A stretch of DNA of 64,000 nucleotides, taken from contig NZ_LT635493.1 in NCBI RefSeq assembly GCF_900120405.1, forward strand, positions 285,037 through 349,036, in the 5' to 3' direction. This DNA comes from Urinicoccus massiliensis (GTDB taxonomy: Bacteria > Bacillota > Clostridia > Tissierellales > Peptoniphilaceae). Under the pieces are notes generated by a model. The model searched no databases and was not told the DNA's origin. It was given only the letters and a program-made list of their open reading frames with translations. The position numbers were made by a program, and so were the translations under genes. How positions within the stretch are numbered: the stretch's first letter is position 1; each line of letters starts with the position of its first letter. Shown here piece after piece: positions 17,628-28,117 of this stretch.

Positions 17628-17747
17628 CATATCATCAAGATATGACAGTTGGTAAAATCTACTCTTACGCAACCTGGCATTAACAATGCCATCGGCGACA
17701 GAAACCTTCACTATGTACGTTACCCTTCTGCCGCAACCTCTATCCTA
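17615..17747 (-). promoter_or_regulatory. Lysine riboswitch (L box) upstream of the lysine fermentation operon
   Basis: The minus strand carries the core blocks of the lysine aptamer: AGAGGTTGCGGC, AGAAGGGTAAC, GTCGCCGA, GCCAGGTTGCG, AAGAGTA, ACTGTCAT, and the closing TGGAGAGCTA. Helix P1 can form between TAGGATAG (17747-17740) and CTATTTTA (17622-17615). It lies between a good promoter and the first lysine catabolic gene. L boxes usually repress biosynthesis or uptake; here the regulated genes consume lysine. Confidence 0.93.
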
Positions 17748-17773
17748 AAACCATTTGAACTTATCGTAATTTA

Positions 17774-17802
17774 ATAATACACCATTTTTTTATTTATTGC
17801 AA
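17774..17802 (-). promoter_or_regulatory. Promoter of the lysine riboswitch and operon
   Basis: Minus-strand TTGCAA (17797-17802), a 17-base spacer and TATTAT (17774-17779), ending about 27 bases before riboswitch helix P1. Confidence 0.65.
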
Positions 17803-18094
17803 TGTAAATTGTGAAAATTTTTACCAAGTGGGGTCTCCTTTCCCAAAAGGGGTCTGGGGATCTTCATTTTCTCTCTTTCTCCGCCCTGGCCTGACTTGCA
17901 GTCCTTAAGAGCTTCTCTTGCTCCCGCCAGGTGACCTTTATATTTTTAGCTTTTCCTAATTTTTCTTTTTTCCCCTTGCAAGCCTTATCCTGTTTTTAGG
18001 TCTTTTCACGAGCCTTCCTTAAACCTTGTCCATTTTTATTCTCCTCATTTTTCATTTCTTTCATAATGAAAGGACCTGTAAAAATTCTCCGCTT

Positions 18095-18123
18095 TTGCTC
18101 TTCTTTTTGGCTTATGGTAAAAT
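18095..18123 (+). promoter_or_regulatory. Putative promoter of the acyltransferase gene
   Basis: TTGCTC, a 17-base spacer and TAAAAT, 22 bases upstream of the start codon. The rest of the gap from 17803 to 18094 is pyrimidine-rich, with no gene or clear structure seen. Confidence 0.5.
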
Positions 18124-18145
18124 AAACATATTTAAGGAGGAGATC

Positions 18146-19198
18146 ATGGACCAAGAAAAAACTCTAGCCCTGGGAGGGCGGAACCCTTCCATTGATTTGA
18201 TTAAAAGCTTTGCCATCCTATGTGTTTTATGTATCCACGCCTGTGGCATTTTTTACGACCATCCTGTAGGGTCTGCCCCCTGGACTTGGGGGATTTTTTG
18301 GGGGAGTCTCAGCCGATCGGCTGTTCCCTTGTTTTTTATGGCCAGCGGGGCCCTGATGTTAAACCCCGAGAAAAGTCTCCCCCTAAAAAGGCTCTATGGG
18401 AAAAATATTCTCAGGATCCTTGTGTCCCTTTTCTTTTGGGCCAGCCTTTACAAGACCTTCGACATGGCTTTTCTGGCCTCCAACCAGGGATTTCTTTCAG
18501 GGGCTGAAATAAAAATCGCCCTTGATGACCTGGCCCTCTTCCGCCACAAGTACCACCTCTACTTCCTAGTGGTCATCCTACTTTTCTATATCTGCCTGCC
18601 GGTGGCCCGGCTCTTTGTGGCCAAGCTGGACAAAAAACTCTTCCAATATGCCCTGGGAATTTGGTTTGTCTTCGGCATCCTCTACTGGCAGGTCCTGTCT
18701 TTTTGGCCCTTTAGTCTCTTGACAGGGGCCATCCAACAAGCGGCCATTTCGTCTACTTGGGCCTTGCTGGGCTATTGCTTTTTAGGTTTCTACCTCTTGA
18801 CCTACCCCCCGACCAAGAAAACTGGCCTGGTCTTTTCCCTCTTGGGCCTTCTAATCATCTTTTTTGGCTCCTACTTTTTTTCCATCCACTCTCAGACCTT
18901 TAATACTTCCTTTTTATCCGGTACCAGCCTGGGGGTTTGTTTCCTGGCCCTGGGGAATTTTACCTTCCTCCTCCACTACAAAGGCAAGCACTGGACCCAA
19001 TTCCTATCCAAGGCCTCCTTTGCCATCTACCTGACCCACGTCTTTTTCCTGACGATTTTTATGGAAAAGGCCTGGATCTACCCCCTCTTCCCCCTGGGGC
19101 TCCAGGTTCCGGTCCTGGTCTTAATGACCTTGGTCCCTTCCCTTCTCAGCTACCTGGTCTTGTCAAAAATTCCCCTGGTCAACAAATGGCTCATATGA
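18146..19198 (+). CDS. Membrane acyltransferase, acyltransferase-3 family
   Basis: 350 residues from the ATG at 18146 (RBS AAGGAGG). The in-frame extension back to 18026 has no ribosome site and overlaps the promoter. About ten hydrophobic helices are visible. The start NPSIDLIKSFAILCVLCIH carries the D-x2-K-x3-I pattern followed by the catalytic-type histidine of the OafA/WecH family. The family transfers acyl groups (often O-acetyl) to sugars or peptidoglycan at the membrane. The substrate is unknown. It is a single-gene unit closed by a strong terminator. Its GC-rich, CTG/GGC-heavy codon use contrasts with the lysine operon to the left. Confidence 0.85.
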   Translation: MDQEKTLALGGRNPSIDLIKSFAILCVLCIHACGIFYDHPVGSAPWTWGIFWGSLSRSAVPLFFMASGALMLNPEKSLPLKRLYGKNILRILVSLFFWASLYKTFDMAFLASNQGFLSGAEIKIALDDLALFRHKYHLYFLVVILLFYICLPVARLFVAKLDKKLFQYALGIWFVFGILYWQVLSFWPFSLLTGAIQQAAISSTWALLGYCFLGFYLLTYPPTKKTGLVFSLLGLLIIFFGSYFFSIHSQTFNTSFLSGTSLGVCFLALGNFTFLLHYKGKHWTQFLSKASFAIYLTHVFFLTIFMEKAWIYPLFPLGLQVPVLVLMTLVPSLLSYLVLSKIPLVNKWLI

Positions 19199-19199
19199 A

Positions 19200-19238
19200 A
19201 AGATGCCGGCCCGCAATTCGGGTCGGCATCTTTTTTAT
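19200..19238. terminator. Bidirectional terminator
   Basis: Near-perfect stem GATGCCGGCCCG / CGGGTCGGCATC with AAAA before and T6 after. It serves the acyltransferase (+) and the peroxidase gene (-), whose 3' ends converge. Confidence 0.9.
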
Positions 19239-19250
19239 TTTTCCTACTTC

Positions 19251-19721
19251 TTAAAGAATTTTTTCAATATCCTCTTCCAGGTCCTGGGGCTTGGTAGTGG
19301 GGGCAAAGCGTCCCACAACCCTTCCTTGTCTATCCACTAAAAACTTGGTGAAGTTCCACTTAATGGCTGACCCCAAAAGACCCCCTTGGGATTTCTTCAA
19401 GTCTGTATAGAGGGGACTTTCTCCCTCTCCATTGACGTCAATCTTGCCCATGACCGGAAAGGTCACAGAAAACAAGTCTGTGCAAAAATTTTGGATTTCC
19501 TGGTTGGTCCCAGGTTCTTGGTGGCCAAATTGGTTGCAGGGAAAGGCTAAAATTTCAAAGCCTCGGTCCCTATATTTTTCATAGAGATCTTGAAGGCCTG
19601 CATATTGTTTGGTAAAGCCGCACTTGGAAGCGGTGTTGACAATGAGAAGGACCTTGCCTTGGTAGTCTTTTAAGGAAAGGTCCTTCCCTTGGCTATCTTG
19701 AACGATATGGTCGTAAATCAT
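19251..19721 (-). CDS. Glutathione-peroxidase-family thiol peroxidase
   Basis: 156 residues from ATG 19721 (RBS AAAGGAG). An ATG 15 bases upstream is less well placed. It has a thioredoxin fold with the family's tetrad: peroxidatic Cys in NTASKCGFT, Gln in FPCNQFG, Trp and Asn in KWNFTKFLV. Cysteine rather than selenocysteine is encoded. Bacterial members mostly use thioredoxin to reduce hydroperoxides. It is followed by the convergent terminator. No regulatory site was recognised upstream. Confidence 0.93.
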   Translation of the reverse strand: MIYDHIVQDSQGKDLSLKDYQGKVLLIVNTASKCGFTKQYAGLQDLYEKYRDRGFEILAFPCNQFGHQEPGTNQEIQNFCTDLFSVTFPVMGKIDVNGEGESPLYTDLKKSQGGLLGSAIKWNFTKFLVDRQGRVVGRFAPTTKPQDLEEDIEKIL

Positions 19722-19745
19722 AAAGTCTCCTTTCATCTTCTCCCC

Positions 19746-20108
19746 TTAAGAGGATTGAAAAACTAGATATCTGGCTAAATAAATCAATAGAATGGACAGA
19801 AAAATGCTGGCCAGGCCATAGAGGATGGATAGGCCCAGCTGGCCCTTGCTTTCCAGGTTAAAAAGCTCAAAGGCCAGGGTGGAAAAGGTGGTAAAGCCTC
19901 CACAAAATCCCACCTTTAAAAAGGCCACCATCCTTTGGTCCAGGCCTCTTTTCTCTCCATAAAAGGAAAGCAAGGCCAAAAGAAAGGCTCCCAGGAGGTT
20001 AATGGCAAAGGTGGCCCAGGGAAAATCTCCCTGGCTCTTGATTTGCCTACTTAAAAAATACCTCAAGCTGGATCCTAGGGCCCCTCCCAGGGCGACAAAA
20101 AAATACAT
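19746..20108 (-). CDS. crcB: Fluoride channel Fluc/CrcB
   Basis: 120 residues, four transmembrane helices, typical of the dual-topology fluoride exporter. The signature GFCGGFTTFSTLAFE (near residues 68-82) and the early GGALGSSLRYFLS are both present. Only one copy is seen here, so it would act as a homodimer. No fluoride riboswitch lies upstream; the 35-base gap to sufU holds a terminator-like hairpin. Confidence 0.93.
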   Translation of the reverse strand: MYFFVALGGALGSSLRYFLSRQIKSQGDFPWATFAINLLGAFLLALLSFYGEKRGLDQRMVAFLKVGFCGGFTTFSTLAFELFNLESKGQLGLSILYGLASIFLSILLIYLARYLVFQSS

Positions 20109-20126
20109 CTTAAGCTCCTAGAAAGG

Positions 20127-20152
20127 AAAAAATGACCCTGGGGTCATTTTTC
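20127..20152 (-). terminator. Terminator at the end of the suf operon
   Basis: Minus-strand AAATGACCCCAGGGTCATTTTTT: short perfect stem ATGACCC/GGGTCAT with T tract, overlapping the sufU stop codon. Confidence 0.7.
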
Positions 20153-20578
20153 TTCTTCCTGGAAGGTTTGGTCCAGGGTGTACCAGGGTAAAACAGCACA
20201 CTTTACCCGGGCAGGGAGGTTTTTAATGGATTCAAAGGCCCTGGCGTCTCCCAGTTTTTTCAATTCTTCTCTTGCAGTGACAGACCCGTTAATCATCCCG
20301 ATAAAGTTTTTAGCCAGCTCCCGTCCTTCTTCCACCTTTTTCCCCCGAATGGTATCACACATAATGGAGGTAGAGGCTTGGGAGATGGCACAGCCCTTTC
20401 CGGTAAAGGCTGCATCTTCAATAATGCCGTCTTTGACCTTTAATTGCAGGGTAATTTCGTCCCCACAAGATGGGTTGTGGCCCGGTTCTGTATGGGTTGA
20501 CCCTTCCAGCTCATGACGATTTTTCGGGTTGCGACTTTCTTCCAATACCAGTTCTGTATAAATTTTACTTAGATCCAA
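20144..20578 (-). CDS. sufU: SufU, zinc-dependent sulfur acceptor for SufS
   Basis: 144 residues, IscU-like fold. The three conserved cysteines are visible in NPSCGDE, GKGCAIS and ARVKCAVLPW. The 18-20-residue insertion between the second and third cysteines marks it as SufU rather than IscU. It receives sulfur from SufS and supports the SufBCD scaffold. It overlaps the end of sufS by 14 bases and is the last gene of sufCBDSU. Confidence 0.93.
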   Translation of the reverse strand: MDLSKIYTELVLEESRNPKNRHELEGSTHTEPGHNPSCGDEITLQLKVKDGIIEDAAFTGKGCAISQASTSIMCDTIRGKKVEEGRELAKNFIGMINGSVTAREELKKLGDARAFESIKNLPARVKCAVLPWYTLDQTFQEEEK

Positions 20579-21812
20579 GTCCCATCATCCTCCTTACATC
20601 GTTTAAATGGGTCACAAATTGGTCCACTTCTTCCCTTGTGTTGTAAAAGGCTAGGCTTGCCCGGCAAGAAGCATTGATTCCAAGATAGCGGTGGAGGGGT
20701 TGGGTACAATGGTGGCCCGACCGGATGGCAATGCCATAGCTATCCATAATGGATGCCACATCATGGGGATGGATTCCCTCCAAGTTAAAGGTAATGACAG
20801 ACCCCCTGTGGTTATTTTTCACTGTATAGAGGTCTAAAAAGTCCATATCCTTGACCTGGTCATAGCAGTACTGGGTCAATTGGCCCTCATAGGCATCAAT
20901 TTCATCCAGGCCAATGGCTTGTAGGTAGCGGATGGCCGCCACCAGACCCTTGACTCCTCCCACATTTTGGGTCCCGGCTTCAAACCGCATGGGGGCCTTT
21001 AAAAAGGTGGAGTGGTCTTCGTAGACATACTCAATCATTTCCCCGCCATAAAAGAAGGGGGGCAGGTCATTGAGTTTTTCTTCCTTGCCATAGAGGACGC
21101 CAATCCCCATGGGAGCTAAAAGCTTGTGGCCTGAAAAGGTGTAAAAGTCACAATCCAAATCTTGGACGTCCACCTTGTGGTGGGGGACTGCTTGGGCCCC
21201 ATCTACAATGGTGTAGATATCTTTGGATTTGGCCTTGGCCTTTTGGATAATCTCTTTTACCTTGGGCAGGGTTCCCAGGGTGTTGGAAGAGGCTGTCAGG
21301 GCCAAAATTTTTGTCTTTTCCGTCAGGACTTGGTCCAGGTCTTCTTCCCTTAACTCCTTGCTATCCTTGTCGATATAGATATAGCGCAACTTGGCCCCGG
21401 TTTTTTCTGCTACATATTGCCAGGGGATGAGGTTGGAATGGTGTTCCAGGATGGAGATGACAATCTCATCCCCCTCCTTGACCTTGTTGAGGCCCAGGAT
21501 ATAGGCCAGGGTGTTTAAGGACTGGGTGGTGTTGTTGGTAAAGATAATTTCATTGGGGCTCTTGGCGCCAATAAAGTCCGCCACCACCTGTCTTCCCTCT
21601 TCAAAAACTTCCGTTGCCACCTGGCCCAGGTAGTGAGCACCTCGGTGGGGGTTGCCGTTTTGAAACTTATAGTAGTCTGTCAGGGCATCTAAAACCCCTT
21701 GGGGCTTTTGTGTTGTAGCAGCACTGTCCAGGTAGACAATCTTCTTATCCCATTCTTGACTCAAGTAGGGAAAGTCTTTTCGAATTTCTAAAATTTCTTC
21801 CTGAGTTAGCAT
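20565..21812 (-). CDS. sufS: Cysteine desulfurase SufS
   Basis: 415 residues, PLP-dependent aminotransferase class V. The PLP lysine is in FSGHKLLAPMGIG. The catalytic cysteine is in RSGHHCTQPL, the group II (SufS-type) active-site loop. It supplies persulfide sulfur to SufU and the scaffold. RBS GAGGGGG precedes the ATG. The order sufC-B-D-S-U is the usual Firmicute arrangement. Confidence 0.95.
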   Translation of the reverse strand: MLTQEEILEIRKDFPYLSQEWDKKIVYLDSAATTQKPQGVLDALTDYYKFQNGNPHRGAHYLGQVATEVFEEGRQVVADFIGAKSPNEIIFTNNTTQSLNTLAYILGLNKVKEGDEIVISILEHHSNLIPWQYVAEKTGAKLRYIYIDKDSKELREEDLDQVLTEKTKILALTASSNTLGTLPKVKEIIQKAKAKSKDIYTIVDGAQAVPHHKVDVQDLDCDFYTFSGHKLLAPMGIGVLYGKEEKLNDLPPFFYGGEMIEYVYEDHSTFLKAPMRFEAGTQNVGGVKGLVAAIRYLQAIGLDEIDAYEGQLTQYCYDQVKDMDFLDLYTVKNNHRGSVITFNLEGIHPHDVASIMDSYGIAIRSGHHCTQPLHRYLGINASCRASLAFYNTREEVDQFVTHLNDVRRMMGLGSK

Positions 21813-21821
21813 AATCCCCCT

Positions 21822-22865
21822 CTATCGTTTGTTCATCTTGTTTCTAAAGTACTCCCAAATCGCATCCTTTTCTTCTTGATCTTTTAAAAGGTCAATGGTG
21901 GAGGCGTACTTGGACTCTACAATGAGGCTTTCAGCCAATTGGTGGTCAATGCCCCGACTCTTTAGGTAAAAGAGCAGGTCGGCATCAATTTCCCCACTGG
22001 ATGCAGCATGGTTGCCGGCAATATCATCTTCATGAGACAAAAGAACCGGCACTGAAATATTTAAGACACTGTCGTCTAAAAGAACAGTGTATTCCTCTTC
22101 GCTACCTTGGGATCCTCCGCTGCCTTCTTTAAAGTCCAGGGTGGTCTTTAGATTTTTTTGGGATTGGTCCATCAAGGCCCCATTAATAACAAGGTTGGCC
22201 TTGGTCTTGGGCTTGTGGTGGTTGACATGGTAGAGGATGTTAAGCTGGTCCTCTTCATGGCCGAAGTAGATGCTCTTAATGTCCACATCTGCCTCTTGGC
22301 CCAGCAATTCCACCTGGGTGTTCATATAATTTTTCAAGGCACCCATTTCGTATTGGCGCAAGCGGACCTTGGCCCTTTCTTCCGCCAAAACAACCACACT
22401 TTCCAGGCTCATGGACCTGTCTTCCTTTTGAATAATATAAACATTGACTTCCGCTGCCTTTTTGGCAATAATCCGGATCAAAGAATTTCTAAACTTTTCC
22501 ACCTGTCCTTGGTCCTTGTAGGATAAAACCAGGCTTAATTTTCCCCCTTCTTCCACGATAATATCATGGGTGTCTAAAAGTTGGGGGCAGTCATCACTGG
22601 TGGTTAAGTGGATGGTTTGGCTGGCCTTGACTTGGCCCTTGTCTGCCAGGTACTTCCGGTAGACATTCCCCTGGGTCCGGTTCAGGTCCAGGGCCTCTTG
22701 GGCCACGCCATAGGTGTAGCCTTCCAATTCCGGCCGGTCTTCAAAGCTTCCTGTGCTTTCCAGGGGAAAGGCTTGGGGCTTAATTTCCGGCAAGTCAATG
22801 GTTACTTCATTTACTTTTGTATGCCTATAGGTCCTATAGGCTAATTTATTTCCTAATATTTCCAT
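21822..22865 (-). CDS. sufD: SufD, Fe-S cluster assembly scaffold subunit
   Basis: 347 residues, SufB/SufD family. The C-terminal beta-helix core is recognisable (GNHAASSGEIDADLLFYLKS and SRGIDHQLAESLIVES). The His of HAASSG matches the SufD residue that takes part in cluster building with SufB. The N-terminal helical part is short. It lies 8 bases after sufB, with RBS AGGAGG. Confidence 0.93.
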   Translation of the reverse strand: MEILGNKLAYRTYRHTKVNEVTIDLPEIKPQAFPLESTGSFEDRPELEGYTYGVAQEALDLNRTQGNVYRKYLADKGQVKASQTIHLTTSDDCPQLLDTHDIIVEEGGKLSLVLSYKDQGQVEKFRNSLIRIIAKKAAEVNVYIIQKEDRSMSLESVVVLAEERAKVRLRQYEMGALKNYMNTQVELLGQEADVDIKSIYFGHEEDQLNILYHVNHHKPKTKANLVINGALMDQSQKNLKTTLDFKEGSGGSQGSEEEYTVLLDDSVLNISVPVLLSHEDDIAGNHAASSGEIDADLLFYLKSRGIDHQLAESLIVESKYASTIDLLKDQEEKDAIWEYFRNKMNKR

Positions 22866-22873
22866 ACTTCCTC

Positions 22874-24286
22874 CTAGCCTATGCTTCCTTCAAGCTCAAT
22901 ATTAATCAGGTTGTTCATTTCTACGGCATATTCCATGGGAAGTTCCTTGGCCACGGGCTCTGCAAACCCGCGAACGACCATAGATTTCGCTTCTTCTTCG
23001 CTGATACCCCGGGTCATGAGATAGTAGATGACCGAGTCATCAATCCGGCCAATGGTGGCCTCATGGCCAAAATCCACATCCTTGTTTTCAATTTTAATGA
23101 CAGGAATGGTATCGGCCCTGGATTGGTTGTCCAGCATCAAGGACTCGCAAGAAGAGGAGGCCTTGGACCCATGGGCATTTTCCTTGATCTCCGTCAGGGA
23201 CCGGTAGCAACAAATGCCCCCGCCCTTGGAAATGGACTTGGAGTTGACATAGGACTTGGTGTCCGGTGCAGCATGGATCATAATGGCCCCGGTATCCAGG
23301 TTTTGTCCCGGACCGGCAAAGGAAATTTGCGTCATTTCCGCAGATGCTCTAGGCCCTACCAAGATACTTGCCGGGTAGAGATAGGACACCCGAGACCCAA
23401 AGGACCCAGAAACCCATTCAATCTTTCCGTCTTCTTGGATAATGGACCGTTTGGTATTTAAGTTGTACATGTTCCTGGACCAGTTTTCAATGGTGGAAAA
23501 ACGACAGGTGGCCTTTTTCCCAACAAAGATTTCCACTGCTCCAGCATGGATGTTTAAGACATTGTATTTGGGCGCCGAGCAGCCTTCAATAAAGTGGCAG
23601 TAGGCGTCATCTTCTACAATGATCATGGTGTGCTCAAATTGACCCGCTCCCGGTGCATTTAACCGGTAGTAGGATTGCAGGGGCACATCTACATTAACCC
23701 CCTTGGGAACGTAGACAAAAGATCCCCCGGACCAAACAGCATAGTGGAGAGCAGCATACTTGTGCAAGCCTGGAGAAATTGCCCGACCAAAATATTCCTT
23801 GACCAGGTCTTCATGCTCTTTAATGGCTGTATCAAAATCCGTATAGATAACCCCTTGGTCCTTTAAATATTTTTGCATGGAGTGGTAGACCACTTCCGAG
23901 TCATATTGGGCCCCAACACCAGATAGAAATTGGTCCTTTTCCGCTTCAGGAATCCCCAAGGAATCAAAGGTGTTCCGGATGTCTTCCGGCACATCATCCC
24001 AGTCCACAGATAGGTCTGCATCGGGGCTGATATAGGTGGTAATCTTGTTGATGTCCACTTCAGAAATATCCGGCCCCCAGGTGGGATTTTCCAATTCGTT
24101 AAAAAGCTTCAGGGCCTTGAGCCGGTAGTCCAGCATCCATTGAGGCTCCTTTTTCTTGGCAGAAATCTTCCGGATGATGTCTTCGCTAATGCCGTTTTCC
24201 ATCTTGTCCCGGTAGTTGACCTTATTCTTTAAATCGTAGATCCCGCGGTCAAAATCTTGGATTTCAGTCTTCTTTCTTTTGTTCAT
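22874..24286 (-). CDS. sufB: SufB, Fe-S cluster assembly scaffold subunit
   Basis: 470 residues, usual length. Strongly conserved blocks are present: WSGGSFVYVPKGV, CSAPKYNVLNIHAGAVEI, TIENWSRNMYNLNTKR, and the C-terminal DFGHEATIGRIDDSVIYYL. It is the main scaffold of the SufBCD complex. The start lies inside the 3' end of sufC (23-base overlap), with AGGTAG as ribosome site. Confidence 0.95.
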   Translation of the reverse strand: MNKRKKTEIQDFDRGIYDLKNKVNYRDKMENGISEDIIRKISAKKKEPQWMLDYRLKALKLFNELENPTWGPDISEVDINKITTYISPDADLSVDWDDVPEDIRNTFDSLGIPEAEKDQFLSGVGAQYDSEVVYHSMQKYLKDQGVIYTDFDTAIKEHEDLVKEYFGRAISPGLHKYAALHYAVWSGGSFVYVPKGVNVDVPLQSYYRLNAPGAGQFEHTMIIVEDDAYCHFIEGCSAPKYNVLNIHAGAVEIFVGKKATCRFSTIENWSRNMYNLNTKRSIIQEDGKIEWVSGSFGSRVSYLYPASILVGPRASAEMTQISFAGPGQNLDTGAIMIHAAPDTKSYVNSKSISKGGGICCYRSLTEIKENAHGSKASSSCESLMLDNQSRADTIPVIKIENKDVDFGHEATIGRIDDSVIYYLMTRGISEEEAKSMVVRGFAEPVAKELPMEYAVEMNNLINIELEGSIG

Positions 24287-25034
24287 TGTCTACCTCATCC
24301 TTTATCCAACCGAATCCCTTTGCTTCAATTTCATGAATCAAGGACTCATCTCCATCTTTGACAATTTCTCCATCCATAATGACATGGACTTGGTCAATGG
24401 GGATATTGTTTAGAATTTCATTGTGGTGGGTGATGATTAAAACAGAGTTCTTTTCAGATAAGAATTTTTCAATCCCCTTGGATACAACCCGCACAGCATC
24501 CACATCAAGGCCTGAGTCAGTTTCATCCAAAATGGCCAGTTTGGGGTTCAGGGTCAGGAGTTGCAAGATTTCATTTTTCTTCTTTTCTCCCCCGGAAAAA
24601 CCCACATTTAGATAACGGTCCAGGTATTTTTCATCCATTTCCAAGACATCGGCATAGTCCAGTAACTTTTCATGAAAATCAATAATCCCAATATTTTCTT
24701 GGTTGATTTCCTGGTTGGATGCTCTTAAGAAATTTTCCACAGTTAGGCCCGAAACTTCCACCGGGTTTTGGAAGGACATAAAGAGCCCCTTCTTGGCCCT
24801 TACATCCGTAGTGTCTGCTAGGATGCTTTCTCCATCCAAAAGAATGTCCCCCTTGCTTACCTTGTATTGGGGGTTGTTCATCAAAACATTGGCCAGGGTG
24901 GACTTCCCTGACCCATTGGGTCCCATAATTACATGGATTTCCCCATAATTTATCTTTAAATTAATCCCCTTAATAATCTCTTGCCCGGGAATACCAGCAC
25001 AGAGATCTTTTACTGTGAGTAAATTTTTCGTCAT
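24264..25034 (-). CDS. sufC: SufC, ATPase of the Fe-S assembly complex
   Basis: 256 residues. ABC-type ATPase with Walker A GPNGSGKST, Q-loop FQNPVEVSG, signature FSGGEKKKNEILQ (the SufC variant), Walker B LAILDETDSGLDVDAV and a switch His in LIITHHNEIL. It energises SufB/SufD. The ATG at 25034 is preferred over a GTG one codon upstream because its spacing to AAGGAGG is better. First gene of the operon. Confidence 0.95.
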   Translation of the reverse strand: MTKNLLTVKDLCAGIPGQEIIKGINLKINYGEIHVIMGPNGSGKSTLANVLMNNPQYKVSKGDILLDGESILADTTDVRAKKGLFMSFQNPVEVSGLTVENFLRASNQEINQENIGIIDFHEKLLDYADVLEMDEKYLDRYLNVGFSGGEKKKNEILQLLTLNPKLAILDETDSGLDVDAVRVVSKGIEKFLSEKNSVLIITHHNEILNNIPIDQVHVIMDGEIVKDGDESLIHEIEAKGFGWIKDEVDNEQKKED

Positions 25035-25121
25035 CACTTTCCTCCTTGCGACCTTCTATTCTCTATTTGAAATTTGTATAAACTATCAATTTGTACCTAT
25101 CGAGTACACTTAACTTATATA

Positions 25122-25184
25122 AGGGTATCACTTGGGCCCATTTTTGTCAATGAAAAACCAGCCTTTTATTGCTATTTTAGCAAT
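25122..25184 (-). promoter_or_regulatory. Possible suf operon promoter and inverted repeat
   Basis: Minus-strand TTGACA (25145-25150) and, 17 bases on, a weak TACCCT. Just upstream is a perfect 7-bp inverted repeat ATTGCTA/TAGCAAT (25168-25184) that could be an operator. The rest of the 25035-25342 gap is AT-rich and holds nothing else recognised. Confidence 0.35.
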
Positions 25185-25342
25185 CTTTGAGGGGTTTTCC
25201 CCCTGCAGAAAAATCGAGTCATTTTTTCAAATTTATCCCCTTAATATTTTATAAGTTTTGACCTGTTTATTATATATACCCAGAAAAAGTCCCTACGAAA
25301 ATTTTTTTCTTCTCCGAGCTCTTGTCATTTTATTTCCCCACA

Positions 25343-25383
25343 AGAAAAAAGAGACCCCTCTAGGAGGCCTCTTTGGTCTTTAA
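25343..25383 (-). terminator. groESL terminator
   Basis: Minus-strand AGACC...CCTCCTAGAGG...GGTCT stem followed by a T6 tract, six bases after the groEL stop. Confidence 0.75.
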
Positions 25384-25389
25384 ATTTGA

Positions 25390-27326
<1,937 letters not shown>

Positions 27327-27346
27327 TTTTAACCTCCTTATACTTG

Positions 27347-27373
27347 TTAGCACTCTAAGTCCTTTGTTGCTAA
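27347..27373 (-). promoter_or_regulatory. CIRCE operator (HrcA site)
   Basis: Minus-strand TTAGCAACA-N9-GAGTGCTAA: the consensus is TTAGCACTC-N9-GAGTGCTAA. The right half is perfect, and the left half differs at its last three positions. It lies just downstream of the groES promoter. HrcA repression of groESL is expected; the hrcA gene is not in the window. Confidence 0.88.
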
Positions 27374-27385
27374 CCATCTGTATCT

Positions 27386-27414
27386 AGTATAACCCATTCT
27401 TTTCTTCTTTTCAA
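27386..27414 (-). promoter_or_regulatory. groES promoter
   Basis: Minus-strand TTGAAA (27409-27414), 17-base spacer, TATACT (27386-27391), directly upstream of CIRCE. Confidence 0.8.
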
Positions 27415-27432
27415 GTCTCTTCTAAAAAAAAT

Positions 27433-28116
27433 TTAAGCCAGGATAAAAATATGGTAGACCAAGAGGATTAGAAGGCCTGGCAACATATCTCCTGCCTTTA
27501 TTTTTTTCAGGCCCAAGAGGTTGATCCCAATGGCCATAATCAAAAGTCCCCCTAGACCTGTTAGATCTGCCAGGGCAGCTGGAGTCAGTAAGGGGTCGAT
27601 GAATTTTGAAAAAACCACAATGGCCCCCTGGTAGAGGCCCACAGTTACCAAAGACCCATAGACTCCTGGCCCCAGGGTGTTGACCAGGACCACGGAGATG
27701 GTTCCATCCAAGATGGCCTTGGCATAAAGGGTGGCGTAGTTTTTTTCCAGGCCCGCCTGGAGAGACCCTACAATGGACATGGACCCAATGCAAAAAAGCA
27801 GGCTGGCCCCGATAAAACCTGTGGCAAAGTTTGGTCCCCCATCCTTGGCCAACTTGGCTTGGAGCTTGTTGCCATAGCCATAGAGCCGGTCTTCAATATC
27901 CAGCTTGGTCCCCAGGATTCCACCAAGAACCAGGGACAGGATCACCACCAGGGCTGTTTGGGTTTTTAGGGCCATGTCAATGCCCAGGTAGAGGACGGCC
28001 AAGCCCATGGCTGTCATTAAAAAATCTTCCAGCTTTTTATCCATAAACCTTCCCGCCAGGCGGCCAAGGCTGCAACCGATAAAAATAGCCAGCATATTTA
28101 CAAGATTTGCCTGCAT
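27433..28116 (-). CDS. DUF554 family membrane protein
   Basis: 227 residues, six or seven hydrophobic helices. The family pattern is visible: an early NMLAIFIGCSLGRLAGR, a middle GASLLFCIGSMSIVGSLQ, and a C-terminal GGLLIMAIGINLLGLKKIK. It is a conserved integral membrane protein of unknown function, possibly a transporter. Its ATG is two bases from the stop of the glycosylase gene, and RBS GGAGG overlaps that gene's end, so the two are co-transcribed. Confidence 0.85.
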   Translation of the reverse strand: MQANLVNMLAIFIGCSLGRLAGRFMDKKLEDFLMTAMGLAVLYLGIDMALKTQTALVVILSLVLGGILGTKLDIEDRLYGYGNKLQAKLAKDGGPNFATGFIGASLLFCIGSMSIVGSLQAGLEKNYATLYAKAILDGTISVVLVNTLGPGVYGSLVTVGLYQGAIVVFSKFIDPLLTPAALADLTGLGGLLIMAIGINLLGLKKIKAGDMLPGLLILLVYHIFILA

Positions 28117-28117
28117 A

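Noticed and set aside
18026-18145. N-terminal extension of the acyltransferase
   Set aside because: It runs through the promoter, and a better start with AAGGAGG is at 18146.
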